The notes: generated by a model from the letters alone, not told the origin. Shown: positions 19,801 to 28,717, numbered from the stretch's first letter. The stretch is 64,000 bases of DNA from Paraglaciecola arctica (GCF_018861065.1 NZ_JAHKQO010000048.1:1-64000); one strand, 5' to 3'. Translations and numbers: made by a program.

Positions 19801-20240
19801 GGCAAATGGTCAAGGAGGTCAGAGATCATGGATATGTCATGCCCGTTCTGATGGTTTCGGCTAATGCCCGTGATATTGATAGCCATATGGTTGAAGAACA
19901 TTTTCATAATGGTTATATGGCCAAGCCTATTAATTTGACCGCCTTGTTAGGAAAAATTGGAGAGTTGCTTAACATACAATGGCAATATGCCTCGACAGAA
20001 GAAGCCTTAGATGTTGAGACTGCTAGCGCGAACCTATGCAACCCTGTTACTAAAGAGCAATATAAAACCCTTATTTCACTAGCAGAGATTGGCTATTTAT
20101 CTGGTTTTAAAAGTAAATTTTCAGAGCTACACGGAATATACGAATTTCCAGTGGAAGTAACCTCGCAAATAAACGAATACGTTGCCCTGTGCAATTTTCC
20201 CAAGATTATCGGCTATTTAGAAGAATTGTGCGATGAATAA
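16875..20240 (+). CDS. NCS1-transporter-like hybrid sensor histidine kinase/receiver
   Basis: A 1121-residue fusion. Residues 40-485 resemble a 12-helix NCS1 (cytosine/purine/hydantoin) permease. Residues 497-534 form a cluster of eight cysteines (C497, C500, C512, C520, C523, C524, C530, C534) that could bind zinc or an Fe-S cluster. Two more helices (about 565-585 and 605-625) and a short coiled coil precede HisKA (LSHELRTP, H680), HATPase (N-box N798, DTGIGI, GGAGLGLTI) and a receiver (D924/D925, phospho-acceptor D967, K1017). A C-terminal tail (1040-1121) resembles no domain I know. Kinases with transporter sensors are known from the SSS/PutP type (CbrA). It overlaps its response regulator by 8 nt and faces the urea operon, so it may sense urea or a related nitrogen compound; that is inference. 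Confidence 0.9.
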   Translation: MQSNKKILATRRTYNKLVANEMMEDFALRFTAKRARIWSPGRIANTALGIVSFLVLEAIGGAITLNFGFVNSAWAIVAVIFVVFLTGLPISYYAAKYGVDIDLLSRGAGFGYIGSTIASLIYASFTFIFFALEAAIMSMALQILFGMPLPIAYVVSALVVLPLVTHGIAYISRFQVWSQPFWVVLQLIPLYFVFTHPDSDLRQWLGFTGLAGDQGQGFNLLLFGAASAVSLSLVAQIGEQVDFLRFLPEKPKQGLWRWWTALIMAGPGWIIFGALKLFLGSFLAYFALTQGVSMDLADDPANMYNLAFSLVFDNPTIAVIVACSFVVISQLKINVANAYAGSLAWSNFFSRVTRNHPGRVVWMVFNVAIALLLMELGIYQTIESMLSVYSVIVLAWLSSVTADLLINKPLGISPRHIEFKRSGLYDINPVGFGSMLIASFVGFTAHFGWYGETTKALGSFIACGLPFITVPLIGYLTKGQFYLVKNQQAPITQSTQCHICENTFDQEDMAFCPAYQKPICSLCCSLDVRCGDQCRPAGTLSNQSQHFFRRFLTTDLLRVMTTPMAQFIGLTLSLSVIGAGFLFLIYLQVPVDDVAVKQVFANTLIKIFFLLLIIIGVVSWLFILARIGNRSALKELRSLASALAKESSAHEKTSMALQDAKVKAESANEAKSRYLAGLSHELRTPLNVMLGYAQLLSQDDSFPQSQRETLTIVKRNGEHLADLIEGLLEISKIEAGRLTLQRDEVNLKAILQQLIDMFQMKAAQKNIEFIYQPCSNLPDYVATDKQRFRQILINLISNAIKYTERGSVTLKISYRNQVANFSVIDTGIGISEQDRESIFRPFEQVRNSHTQAIGGAGLGLTIARSLTELMGGEISLKSTLGQGSTFNFRLMLVELNKNENAPENTQAKATGYLQETKTILVVEDDPHQRQLLADLLKPLGFKVLLAEHAAKGLQMLTENQVSLIILDVRMPDKDGWQMVKEVRDHGYVMPVLMVSANARDIDSHMVEEHFHNGYMAKPINLTALLGKIGELLNIQWQYASTEEALDVETASANLCNPVTKEQYKTLISLAEIGYLSGFKSKFSELHGIYEFPVEVTSQINEYVALCNFPKIIGYLEELCDE

Positions 20241-21123
20241 TAAAATGAATAATGTGGTGCTAGTGGTTGACGATTCTCCTGAGTCATTAGGCATGTTGAA
20301 CGTGGCCCTGAATAATCAAGGGTTTACTGCTCTTGTAGCCCTCAACGGTGCACAAGCGCTCTCTATTGCTGAAAAAATAGAGCCTGACATCGTTTTGATG
20401 GATGCGGTCATGCCTGAAATGGACGGTTTTGAAACGTGCCGTAGACTCAAGCTGCAACGGCCAAGCACCCCTATCATATTTATGACTGGATTGACCGAAG
20501 TAGAGGATGTTGTGAAAGGGTTTGAAGCTGGAGGCATCGATTATGTTACTAAACCGATTTCACCCGATGAAGTGATTGCGCGAATTAAAACCCATATTCA
20601 AACGGCTAAACTCGCGCTTAGCGCACAAGACGCACTAGATCATGCTGGTAGCAAAGTATTTTGTGTAAGTGAACAAGGACGCTTATCTTGGGCGACACCT
20701 AAGGCACACCAGATAATCGATGAATTTTCAGGCAACGATATGAGTCCATGGGCGACATTGGCCGGGCTAATACAAGATTGGTTAGTGACTAGCACCAAAG
20801 AAAACCTAAAAGTAAACTGTTTTGAAACCCCATTTGAAATTATGTATGAGCGCCAGCAAGATGACAAACATATGCTTAAAGTGGTTGAAAATAAGATACA
20901 AAAAACACCACTAGTTTTGCAGCAAAACCTGTCTATCACAAAGCGCGAGTCTGAAGTTTTGTATTGGGTATCTTACGGCAAAACCAATTGGGAAATATCC
21001 CAGATATTGAGTATGAGCCCTAGGACTGCAAATAAACACTTAGAGCAAATTTATAAAAAACTCGGAGTCGACAACAGAACGTCTGCAGCGGCGATTTCAA
21101 TTCGACTTTTAGAATCTAACTAA
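20233..21123 (+). CDS. LuxR-family response regulator
   Basis: A 296-residue two-domain regulator. The receiver covers residues 7-122, with acidic pair D13/D14, phospho-acceptor D57 (IVLMDAVMPEMDG) and K107. A linker of about 100 residues follows, then a LuxR helix-turn-helix (about 230-290, TKRESEVLYWVSYGKTNWEISQIL). It starts within the 3' end of the hybrid kinase (ATGAATAA overlap), so the two are translationally coupled and form a cognate pair. Expected targets are the porin-urt-ure promoter and perhaps the kinase's own promoter. Confidence 0.92.
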   Translation: MNNKMNNVVLVVDDSPESLGMLNVALNNQGFTALVALNGAQALSIAEKIEPDIVLMDAVMPEMDGFETCRRLKLQRPSTPIIFMTGLTEVEDVVKGFEAGGIDYVTKPISPDEVIARIKTHIQTAKLALSAQDALDHAGSKVFCVSEQGRLSWATPKAHQIIDEFSGNDMSPWATLAGLIQDWLVTSTKENLKVNCFETPFEIMYERQQDDKHMLKVVENKIQKTPLVLQQNLSITKRESEVLYWVSYGKTNWEISQILSMSPRTANKHLEQIYKKLGVDNRTSAAAISIRLLESN

Positions 21124-21200
21124 TCACCAATTCAACTTTGAGGTAGGACTTGTGGTAGCTGATAGTTACTTTATACTGCGCCACAACTAAGTGAGGTTTC

Positions 21201-21809
21201 ATGAGCGAAATTAAACAACTACTTGAAAATAATAAAATCTGGTCTGAATCAACAAAAGAGGCAGATCCAGAATTTTTTAACCGTTTATCTGAACGACAAA
21301 AACCTGAATACTTATGGATCGGTTGTTCAGACAGTCGGGTGCCAGCGAATCAATTATTGGGCTTGATACCCGGTGATATTTTTGTACACAGAAATGTAGC
21401 TAATCTTGTTGTGCATACCGACTTTAATTGTTTGTCGGTATTACAATATGCAGTAGATGTACTTCAGGTTAAGCATATTATTGTATGTGGTCATTACGGG
21501 TGTGGGGGTGTAGAAGCAGCTCTCGGCGACCAACAATTCGGTCTAATTGACAACTGGTTGGGACACATCAAAGATTTAGTTGTGAAATATAACGACGAAT
21601 TAGAGGGGCTGAATGATCAGGATAAATCGGCTCGTATGTGTGAATTAAACGTGTTGGAGCAAGCTGAAAATATTCGCCGTACTAATATTGTTCGCGATGC
21701 AAAAGATCGCGGCCAAAGGCTAAGAATTCATAGTTGGATTTATAGTTTACGCAATGGACGTTTGAAAGATTTAGCTAACCCTGACAATTCAGTGCCTACA
21801 GAGCTGTAA
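21201..21809 (+). CDS. can: Beta-class carbonic anhydrase
   Basis: A 202-residue beta-carbonic anhydrase that interconverts CO2 and bicarbonate in the cytoplasm. Zinc ligands C42, H98 and C101 and the catalytic D44 (CSDSR, HYGCGG) fall at the same numbers as in E. coli Can. GTGAGG precedes the ATG. It has its own transcription unit, 77 bp beyond the response regulator. Disposal of CO2 made by urease is a possible link, but this gene is also found far from urease in many genomes. Confidence 0.95.
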   Translation: MSEIKQLLENNKIWSESTKEADPEFFNRLSERQKPEYLWIGCSDSRVPANQLLGLIPGDIFVHRNVANLVVHTDFNCLSVLQYAVDVLQVKHIIVCGHYGCGGVEAALGDQQFGLIDNWLGHIKDLVVKYNDELEGLNDQDKSARMCELNVLEQAENIRRTNIVRDAKDRGQRLRIHSWIYSLRNGRLKDLANPDNSVPTEL

Positions 21810-22039
21810 GCCACTTTTCAATAAGTAATGAATCATCCATGGCGCCTGAGCAAACACCTTCTAAATCGGTTTCAGAGGTTGTTAGATTAGGCGTTGGAAG
21901 TAAATCTCGGATAGATTGTACTTGGCTTTAGTCAATTTGTTGTTTATATAAGTCCCGCTTTCAAGACTAAGCTAAAAATTCTAAGCACAATTAATGGTCG
22001 GTGCTAGAATCCTCACCCCTAAAATTCAATGGTTTAAAC

Positions 22040-23272
22040 ATGTCACTCAATCGCAATTCCAATCCTGGTGAAACAAATAATCAAATCAAGGCCGATATAG
22101 GTTTATTTGAGTTTGTTGCGCTAATGGCATTGATGACGTCTTTAGTTGCCTTAAGTATCGATGCAGTTTTGCCTGCATTATCTCAAATCGGGACTGATCT
22201 AGAAATTACAGATCCTAGGCAGACTCATCTTATCGTTTCTTTATTTTTTTTCGGCATGGCATTTGGGCAACTTTATTACGGACCATTATCTGACGACAAA
22301 GGAAGACGTTACGCGATAATTTCTGGTTTGATTGTGTTTGCGATTGGTTCATTAGTTTGTATTTACGCGGAATCCTTAGAAGTCATGCTAATTGGCCGAG
22401 TTATCCAAGCTTTTGGTGTGTCAGGGCCAAGAATTGCAACCTTAGCGGTGATAAGAGATAAGTACGAAGGTGAAGCCATGGCCCGAGTCATGTCATTTAT
22501 CATGATGGTATTTATACTTGTTCCTATGTTAGCCCCTAGTTTTGGGCAAGCTATTTTATTTTGGTTCTCCTGGCAGTATATTTTTTCATCATTTCTGATT
22601 TTTGGGTTACTGACCGGATTATGGTTTTTTATTCGACAACCAGAGACATTGCCTAAAGAAAAGCGATTGCCATTTAGTTGGTTGCAACTATGGCAGTCGA
22701 GTAAATTTATTCTTACCCATAAATTAGTGATGTTTTATACCCTTTCGTCGGGTATCATTTTTGGCGCTTTTTTGGCCTATATCAGTTCATCGCAAACCTT
22801 ATTTCAGCATGTTTACGACACAGGTGATTTGTTTCCTGTGTATTTTGCTTTGTTGGCTTTTTCGATTGGATTTGCATCCTTTATTAATGGCACCTTAGTG
22901 ATACGTTTGGGAATGCGAACCTTATGTACTTGGGCGATGTTAGGCTGGTTGTTTTTCTCAGGGATCCTAACGGTTTTATGTTTTGTTAATCAGGGAGTGC
23001 CCCCCTTTTGGCAGTTCGTAGCTGTGTTGTTTTGCGCATTTTTCTGCATCGGAATTATGTTTGGTAATATCAATGCAATGGCGATGCAGCCCTTAGGTAA
23101 AATGGCCGGCCTAGGTGCGGCTATAATTGGCTCGCTAAGCAGTTTAGTCTCAGTACCTACGGCACTATTTGTTGGTAGTTTTATTGAATCTACCATTACA
23201 CCGATTGCGATAGGCTTTTTGGGGTTTGGTGTGTTGTCGTTTGTGTTGTATTGGAATGCAACTAAGTCCTAA
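22040..23272 (+). CDS. Bcr/CflA-family MFS exporter
   Basis: A 12-helix major facilitator of about 410 residues. The Bcr/CflA pattern is visible: LALSIDAVLPALSQIGTDL in helix 1 (residues in the GTG-start frame about 50-70), GQLYYGPLSDDKGRR between helices 2 and 3, and ARVMSFIMMVFILVPMLAPSFG. The family exports drugs and small metabolites by proton antiport. The frame is open to a GTG at 22001, but ATG at 22040 gives a more usual short tail. A hairpin terminator follows at 23391. Confidence 0.87.
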   Translation: MSLNRNSNPGETNNQIKADIGLFEFVALMALMTSLVALSIDAVLPALSQIGTDLEITDPRQTHLIVSLFFFGMAFGQLYYGPLSDDKGRRYAIISGLIVFAIGSLVCIYAESLEVMLIGRVIQAFGVSGPRIATLAVIRDKYEGEAMARVMSFIMMVFILVPMLAPSFGQAILFWFSWQYIFSSFLIFGLLTGLWFFIRQPETLPKEKRLPFSWLQLWQSSKFILTHKLVMFYTLSSGIIFGAFLAYISSSQTLFQHVYDTGDLFPVYFALLAFSIGFASFINGTLVIRLGMRTLCTWAMLGWLFFSGILTVLCFVNQGVPPFWQFVAVLFCAFFCIGIMFGNINAMAMQPLGKMAGLGAAIIGSLSSLVSVPTALFVGSFIESTITPIAIGFLGFGVLSFVLYWNATKS

Positions 23273-23390
23273 AACAACTGTTGTCTGGTTAAATTCATAA
23301 GTTGTTCATAATCTATTCAGTATGCGTCGTTTAGGGTAGTCCGGTATTGAATCAGTGTTCGATTTTATTCAATTTTGATGATTCGATTTT

Positions 23391-23446
23391 AAGCGCTGTG
23401 TATAGGTTGTACCAAAATTTGGTGTATACATAGCGCTTTTTTAATC
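23391..23446 (+). terminator. Intrinsic terminator after Bcr/CflA exporter
   Basis: AAGCGCTGTGTATA (23391-23404) pairs with TATACATAGCGCTT (with one G-U pair) around a 20-nt loop that itself contains ACCAAAATTTGGT. TTTTTT follows on the plus strand. It lies 118 bp beyond the exporter stop and just before the convergent orphan gene's end. Confidence 0.7.
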
Positions 23447-23461
23447 GCTAGAAGCCACTAA

Positions 23462-23785
23462 TTATTTGACTAAGCGAATGTTTGGCTGGTTCTCGGAAAT
23501 ATCGACTTGTTTTGACGTTCTAAAACCATTCTTAACTCTGTCATAAGTGATACTCTTCATTCCCATAGACTGACAAAATTTATAAATTGTCATGAAATCA
23601 TCCTTGCTAAGTTCTTCGTCTTTGATGGATAAATGCGAGTCTATGTGCATTTGTTCGCCGCTAGCTGTCAGTTGCGCTATGGCTGAGTATGAGTCTCCAT
23701 AATTCTTTGATTTTATTGCTCTGACCATTTTTACTTCAAAAAACCAATCATCCATTTTGGCAATACGTGTTATTGATTTATTCAT
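23462..23785 (-). CDS. Short hypothetical protein
   Basis: A 107-residue soluble protein of unknown function from the preferred ATG at 23785, which has AGGA at a suitable distance (the frame is open to 23902). It is basic, with WFFEVKMVRAIKSKNYGDSY near the N-terminus and a mixed alpha/beta look. There is no signal peptide or membrane helix. It stands alone between an exporter and ilvC. I do not recognise a family. Confidence 0.55.
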   Translation of the reverse strand: MNKSITRIAKMDDWFFEVKMVRAIKSKNYGDSYSAIAQLTASGEQMHIDSHLSIKDEELSKDDFMTIYKFCQSMGMKSITYDRVKNGFRTSKQVDISENQPNIRLVK

Positions 23786-24200
23786 GCTTAATCCTGTTTC
23801 TTGTCTATTGGATTGAATGTCGGTGTTGCAGATACGGCGTGCTATTGTTGAGGCTTTCCTGTCACTCGATTTTAGCAAATCGCAGGCCAAGTGCGCAGAC
23901 ACCGTAAAATCAGGGCGTAGCTTAGATTCTTATGGATTTTTAGTCTTGAGGTGTATGCATTTGGCTACGCATGATGATGTTATTGCAAAAAACTATTTAA
24001 AAGAGAGGCGTTTTTGAGACTTTTTTAGGCGGAAACCTATGGAGGCTATTAAATTAGGGATATTACCTAGTCTTCTAATACATACACCTAATGTAAGTTC
24101 TAAGCATATAACCAATATTGAGAGTCGTTGCTTCTAGGTAACGTGAAGCAAATGTTCTAGAGATACTATTTAACAAACAATGTTTTAGTTATTAAAGACT
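23786..24200. other. Gene-free stretch before ilvC terminator
   Basis: About 400 bp with no supported gene. It should hold the promoter of the minus-strand orphan gene just to its left. An open plus-strand frame at 23817-24017 lacks a ribosome binding site and looks like chance. No notable repeat was found apart from the ilvC terminator that follows. Confidence 0.4.
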
Positions 24201-24231
24201 AAATAAAAAAGCCCAGCCAAAATGGCTGGGC
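24201..24231 (-). terminator. Intrinsic terminator of ilvC
   Basis: GCCCAGCCA (24211-24219) and TGGCTGGGC (24223-24231) form a perfect 9-bp GC-rich stem with a 3-nt loop. On the minus strand it is followed by TTTTTTATTT. It lies 62 nt beyond the ilvC stop. Confidence 0.9.
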
Positions 24232-24293
24232 AAGAGGGCTTTTAACAAGCACCTTACGACAGAAATCGTTGCAAACCGTTAGAGTGTAGCTTC

Positions 24294-25778
24294 TTATGCA
24301 GACTCAACAATTGTTTTCATATCAGTCATATAACCACGTAATTTCGCGCCAACTGTTTCTACACCGTGCTCTCTGATGCTTTTGTTGATATCAACAAGTT
24401 TCTTGTTATCAACACTGTTTGAGGCAGTTGTATAAGCTTTACCAATAAGGTCAGTACCTATGCTTGGCATAAGTTTTTCAGCCAAAAGCGGAATAGCTGC
24501 GTTGGCGAATAAATAGTTACCGTACTCTGCTGTATCTGAGATCACTACGTTCATTTCGTATAGACGTTTACGGGCGATAGTATTAGAAATTAACGGCGTT
24601 TCATGTAATGACTCGTAGTACGCAGATTCTGGTAAAATACCGGCTTCTACCATTACATCAAAGGCAAGTTCAACACCTGATTTAATCATCGCAACTAAAA
24701 AGATGCCGTGGTCAAAATATTCTTGCTCATCGATATTGCCATCAAAAGCGGGGGAGTTTTCAAAACCTGTTTGACCCGTTTCTTCGCGCCATTTAAGCAA
24801 GTTCGCGTCACCATTGGCCCAATCTTCCATCATAGTGCGAGAAAATTCACCGCTGATGATGTCGTCTTGATGTTTGCCAAAAAGAGGACGCAGTAATTCT
24901 GTTAATTGTTCAGATAATTCAAAGGCTTTTACCTTGGCAGGATTAGACAATCTGTCCATCATATTGGTGACGCCACCAATTTTAAGTGCTTCAGTGATTG
25001 TTTCTAAACCGTCTTGGATCAATTTACCTGCATAGCCAGGATCGATGCCATTTGCGACCATTTTTTCGTAACCTAAAACTGCCGCTACTTGTTGCATACC
25101 ACATAGGATAGTTTGTTCACCCATAAGGTCAGATTTAACTTCTGCTACAAAAGAAGATTCAAGTACACCGGCGCGATCACCACCTGTTGCTGAAGCGAGT
25201 GCTTTTGCGATATCCCAACCTTGGCCTTGTGGATCATTTTCAGGGTGTACGGCAATTAAAGTTGGTACACCAAAGCCTCGTTTATATTCTTCACGTACTT
25301 CCGTACCAGGGCACTTAGGTGCACACATTACAACGGTGAGGTCTTCGCGAATTTGTTGGCCTTCTTCAACGATATTAAAACCGTGTGAATAACCTAAAGT
25401 GGCGCCTTTTTTCATTAGAGGCATGACCGCTTCTACTACACTTGAATGCTGTTTATCAGGAGTTAAGTTGTAGACGATATCAGCTGTAGGGATAAGATCT
25501 TGATAAGTACCAACAGTAAAGCCGTTGCCATCTGCACGATTAAAAGAATCACGCTTTTCATCAATAGCAGCCTGACGTAATGCATAAGAGATGTCTAAAC
25601 CAGAATCTCGCATGTTTAAACCTTGGTTTAAACCTTGCGCACCACAACCTACAATGACAATTTTTTTGCCCTTAAGGAAATCACAGCCTGTCGAAAACTC
25701 TGAACGTTGCATAAAACGACAACGACCAATTTGGTCTAATTGCTGACGTAAAGATAATGTATTGAAATAATTTGCCAT
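24294..25778 (-). CDS. ilvC: Ketol-acid reductoisomerase, class II (long form)
   Basis: A 494-residue NADPH-dependent enzyme that converts acetolactate or acetohydroxybutyrate to the dihydroxy acids of valine/leucine and isoleucine synthesis. The Rossmann motif [15 protein letters not shown] lies near 40-55, followed by SYALR. The C-terminal knotted domain is duplicated, making it the enterobacterial-type class II enzyme (E. coli is 491). It is transcribed divergently from ilvY, as in E. coli, and would be activated by IlvY in the presence of its substrates. Confidence 0.97.
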   Translation of the reverse strand: MANYFNTLSLRQQLDQIGRCRFMQRSEFSTGCDFLKGKKIVIVGCGAQGLNQGLNMRDSGLDISYALRQAAIDEKRDSFNRADGNGFTVGTYQDLIPTADIVYNLTPDKQHSSVVEAVMPLMKKGATLGYSHGFNIVEEGQQIREDLTVVMCAPKCPGTEVREEYKRGFGVPTLIAVHPENDPQGQGWDIAKALASATGGDRAGVLESSFVAEVKSDLMGEQTILCGMQQVAAVLGYEKMVANGIDPGYAGKLIQDGLETITEALKIGGVTNMMDRLSNPAKVKAFELSEQLTELLRPLFGKHQDDIISGEFSRTMMEDWANGDANLLKWREETGQTGFENSPAFDGNIDEQEYFDHGIFLVAMIKSGVELAFDVMVEAGILPESAYYESLHETPLISNTIARKRLYEMNVVISDTAEYGNYLFANAAIPLLAEKLMPSIGTDLIGKAYTTASNSVDNKKLVDINKSIREHGVETVGAKLRGYMTDMKTIVESA

Positions 25779-25872
25779 GTTTAATTTTCCTAATCTAATT
25801 AACTACAAGTTATTGGGTCACTTGCGATGTTTTGATAATAGATCTAAAGCGGTGTTGTTTAAAATGATATAT

Positions 25873-25900
25873 TTGCAATATAATGTTGCGATATATGCAA
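25873..25900. promoter_or_regulatory. Probable IlvY operator between ilvC and ilvY
   Basis: The 155-bp divergent gap contains TTGCAATATAATG followed by TTGCGATATATGCAA (25886-25900), an imperfect palindrome with TTGC/GCAA arms. LysR-type regulators bind such interrupted dyads, and IlvY controls the divergent ilvC promoter in enterobacteria. Assignment is by position and dyad form. Confidence 0.6.
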
Positions 25901-25933
25901 TGTAGCTAAAAATAGTTAAATTAGGTCAATTAG

Positions 25934-26788
25934 ATGGATATACGTAGCTTAGAGTTGTTTCAACATTTAGCGAGTAGTTTGCATTTTAGTAAAACTGCGG
26001 CATCAATGTTTGTTAGCCCTTCTACTTTGAGTCGCGCTATTCAAAGGCTTGAGGACGAATGTGGTACCACTTTGTTTGCGCGAGACAATCGTAAAGTTAA
26101 ACTCACCGCAGCCGGCTCTAAACTATTAAGTTTCTCTCAGTTAATTTTGACTGAATGGAAAAAAGTAAAATGGGAACTTCAGCAAGAGCATCAACATTTA
26201 CAAGGTGAGCTGAGTTTGTTTTGTTCAGTTACCGCTAGCCAAAGTCATTTGCCCAGTCTTTTAGATAATTTTCGCCACAAATATCCACAAGTAGAAATAA
26301 AATTGAGCACCGGCGATCCCGCGTTATCCGTAAGTAAAGTGATGCAACAAGAGGTCGATGCCGCCATTGCTATTCACACACCTGATTTTCCTGCAGAGTT
26401 AAAATTTTTATCGCTAGGTGACATACCCTTGCTACTTATCGCCCCTAAAGACACTTTGATAAATCGATTAGAGCAAGTGGACTGGCGTCAGCACTCTTTC
26501 ATTTTACCTGACTCGGGTCCATCAAAACGTATTGTGCATCATTGGTTTGCTGAACAAGGCATAAGGCCACGCATTTATGCCAAAGTTGCTGGAAATGAGG
26601 CGATAGTAAGTATGGTGGCTTTAGGTTGCGGCTTGGGCATAGTACCGCAGATTGTGTTGGATCATTCCACCCTAGGGCGAAAGGTCAATCGCATTGCACT
26701 TGATGATATTGAGCCCTATCAATTAGGATTGTGTTGTTTACGAAAACGAGCCGATGAACCGGCTATTCAGGCTTTGTTTAATTGTTAA
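25934..26788 (+). CDS. ilvY: LysR-type activator IlvY
   Basis: A 284-residue LysR regulator. The winged helix-turn-helix occupies residues 1-60 (MDIRSLELFQHLASSLHFSK, FVSPSTLSRAIQRLE), and the effector-binding domain covers 90-284 with GLGIVPQIV near 232-240. Divergence from ilvC identifies it as IlvY, which activates ilvC when acetolactate or acetohydroxybutyrate accumulates. It should also repress itself from the shared operator. Confidence 0.92.
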   Translation: MDIRSLELFQHLASSLHFSKTAASMFVSPSTLSRAIQRLEDECGTTLFARDNRKVKLTAAGSKLLSFSQLILTEWKKVKWELQQEHQHLQGELSLFCSVTASQSHLPSLLDNFRHKYPQVEIKLSTGDPALSVSKVMQQEVDAAIAIHTPDFPAELKFLSLGDIPLLLIAPKDTLINRLEQVDWRQHSFILPDSGPSKRIVHHWFAEQGIRPRIYAKVAGNEAIVSMVALGCGLGIVPQIVLDHSTLGRKVNRIALDDIEPYQLGLCCLRKRADEPAIQALFNC

Positions 26789-27086
26789 AAGCATCGGCAA
26801 AAGTTAATAGCCATCCATCGCGTCATTCCGGTCGCCTTTAGAACTGGGATCCACTCCGCAACTTTTGGTTTTAACTGACAGTTAGTTGCAAAAATCACCT
26901 TGATTGTTTGAGAAGTCCTTGAAAGAAAGTTAGGTTAACTCATACTCTGTTTTAGAGAATTTACTGGCCCTGTTGACCGCGATTTATTTATTCTGCGATA
27001 AAGTGTCTAACTAGTGTTAGCTAATGCGTCTTTATAATGTCAGTAGTGATTAATCTGCTGAAAATATAAATACCAAGGAGCAAAAA
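26789..27086. other. Gene-free stretch before the YciI/sigma pair
   Basis: About 300 bp between ilvY and the next operon, holding no supported gene or clear terminator. AAGGAG just before 27087 is the ribosome binding site of the YciI-like gene. Its promoter should lie here but could not be fixed. Confidence 0.35.
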
Positions 27087-27428
27087 ATGAGTAACAAAAA
27101 ATTCATGTGTATTCTAAGAAGTGAGTCTGGGGCTTGCGAAAAACCATCACCTTCAGACATGGAAACTATGTATGCTAAATACCAAGCGTGGCAAAGTAAA
27201 TTTGCAAAAAATATTTTAGACATGGGAGGTGCATTATCAGGCGCCGCTGCAGTAGTAACAAATGATAGTGTCAAAGATGGTCCCTTTATTGAATTGAAAG
27301 AAGTAATAGGCGGTTATATGCTCCTTGTAGGTGAAAACTTAGATGAAGTGGTAAAAGTGATTCAACAAAGTCCCATGGTCGAGAACCCCCGCACCAGTCT
27401 AGAAATCCGAGAAATTTCTACACCTTGA
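27087..27428 (+). CDS. YciI-like (YCII/DGPF) protein
   Basis: A 113-residue protein of the YCII/DGPF superfamily. The ferredoxin-like fold is suggested by MCILRSE at the start, KDGPFIELKEVIGGYMLL (the DGPF signature) near 69-86 and a helix after it. CCAAGGAG gives a good ribosome binding site. Its stop overlaps the TTG start of the following sigma factor by 4 nt. Such genes very often precede SigJ-type sigma factors, but their biochemical role is not settled. Confidence 0.88.
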   Translation: MSNKKFMCILRSESGACEKPSPSDMETMYAKYQAWQSKFAKNILDMGGALSGAAAVVTNDSVKDGPFIELKEVIGGYMLLVGENLDEVVKVIQQSPMVENPRTSLEIREISTP

Positions 27429-28717
27429 GTAACAAGGAACAACAAGACAATATAGAGCATGTTTTTCGCCATGAGTACGGTTCACTTGTGGCGACATTAG
27501 TTCGTCGTGTAGGCATACAACACGTTGAAATGATAGAAGATGCGGTGCAATGGTCTATGACACAGGCTCTTACGCATTGGGCTTTAGATAAGAAGCCTGA
27601 TAACCAGGCCGCGTGGTTATATCAAGTTGCACACAGACATTTATTGTCTGAATTTAGAAACACAGTGCGACATCAGGTGATATTAAATAATGAATACGAA
27701 CAGCAAGATATTGAATTCAGCCCGGACATAGAAGCAAGCCTATCAAGTGAGTTATCAGATGCATTGCTGCGTATGCTTTTTTTGGCCTGTGACGATCATA
27801 TTCCAATTGAGTCGCAATTAGTCTTCACCTTAAAGAGTCTTTGTGGATTTAGTGTTTCTGAAATTGCCGCACGGTTATTCGTCTCTGAGGCCAATGTTTA
27901 TAAGCGTTTTATTCGAGCCAAAAGTGTGTTGATAAAACAAAAGTTTAATATGGACGAGATCAATCAATCTCTAATTAAACAGAGAATTTCAGCTGTTCAC
28001 CGGGTTTTATACTTAGTATTTACTGAAGGTTATTTGTCTTCACATCCGGATGTGCTGATCCGCAACGATCTGTGTGAAGAGGCCTCGCGATTAACATTAT
28101 TGTTAATACAAAATCCAATATGCAACGTACCAGAGAGTCATGCATTACTCGCACTTATGTATTTTAATATCGCTCGACTTGATACTCGCGAAGACCAAAC
28201 TGGTTTGGTGTTATTAGCACAACAAGATAGGTCGATGTGGGACCAACAAAAAATAACACAAGCTATGGAACACCTGATGCAATCTGGCCAAGGAGATATT
28301 ATTTCTCGTTATCATATTGAAGCAAATATAGCTGCAGAGCATTGTATGGCCGTAAGCTACCAAGATACTCGTTGGGACAAAATAGTTGGCTCATATGAAT
28401 TATTAGAAAATGTGGCCCCTTCAGCGTTACATATTTTAAATCGAGCGCTAGCAATGGCTGAATGGAAAAATGCTAAACAAGGATTGGAGGTTTTGCAACG
28501 AGCAGATATTCCTACATGGTTGACGCGATCTTATCATTGGTATGCTGTACTGGCAGATTTACAATACCGCGATAAGCAATATAAATCTGCCAAAAAAAAT
28601 GCCGAACAAGCTATCCACCTAGCACCTACAAAGGGTATTAAAGATTTACTAAAAAGACGAATAGCTAACTATAATACTAACAAAAGCATCAAAAACTCCC
28701 CAAGACACTCATTGTAA
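27425..28717 (+). CDS. SigJ-type ECF sigma factor with C-terminal helical domain
   Basis: A 430-residue sigma factor. Sigma region 2 (about 15-80, with EDAVQWSMTQALTHW and AAWLYQVAHRHLL) and region 4 (about 120-180, FSVSEIAARLFVSEANVYKRF) are followed by a long TPR-like C-terminal domain (about 190-420, DUF6596 type, with YLVFTEGYLSSH). The C-terminal domain is thought to control activity in place of an anti-sigma factor. The start is a TTG inside the YciI stop (TTGA), implying translational coupling. The target promoters are unknown. Confidence 0.9.
   Translation: MSNKEQQDNIEHVFRHEYGSLVATLVRRVGIQHVEMIEDAVQWSMTQALTHWALDKKPDNQAAWLYQVAHRHLLSEFRNTVRHQVILNNEYEQQDIEFSPDIEASLSSELSDALLRMLFLACDDHIPIESQLVFTLKSLCGFSVSEIAARLFVSEANVYKRFIRAKSVLIKQKFNMDEINQSLIKQRISAVHRVLYLVFTEGYLSSHPDVLIRNDLCEEASRLTLLLIQNPICNVPESHALLALMYFNIARLDTREDQTGLVLLAQQDRSMWDQQKITQAMEHLMQSGQGDIISRYHIEANIAAEHCMAVSYQDTRWDKIVGSYELLENVAPSALHILNRALAMAEWKNAKQGLEVLQRADIPTWLTRSYHWYAVLADLQYRDKQYKSAKKNAEQAIHLAPTKGIKDLLKRRIANYNTNKSIKNSPRHSL

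Noticed and set aside
21796-21927. A 44-codon open minus-strand stretch ending …AMDDSLLIEKWLTAL, overlapping the end of the carbonic anhydrase gene
   Set aside because: Protein-like composition but no start codon or ribosome binding site at its beginning; it could be a gene remnant or chance, and nothing in the window decides it.
23817-24017. Plus-strand 66-codon frame upstream of ilvC's terminator
   Set aside because: No ribosome binding site and partly antisense to the 5' extension of the orphan gene; no recognisable features.
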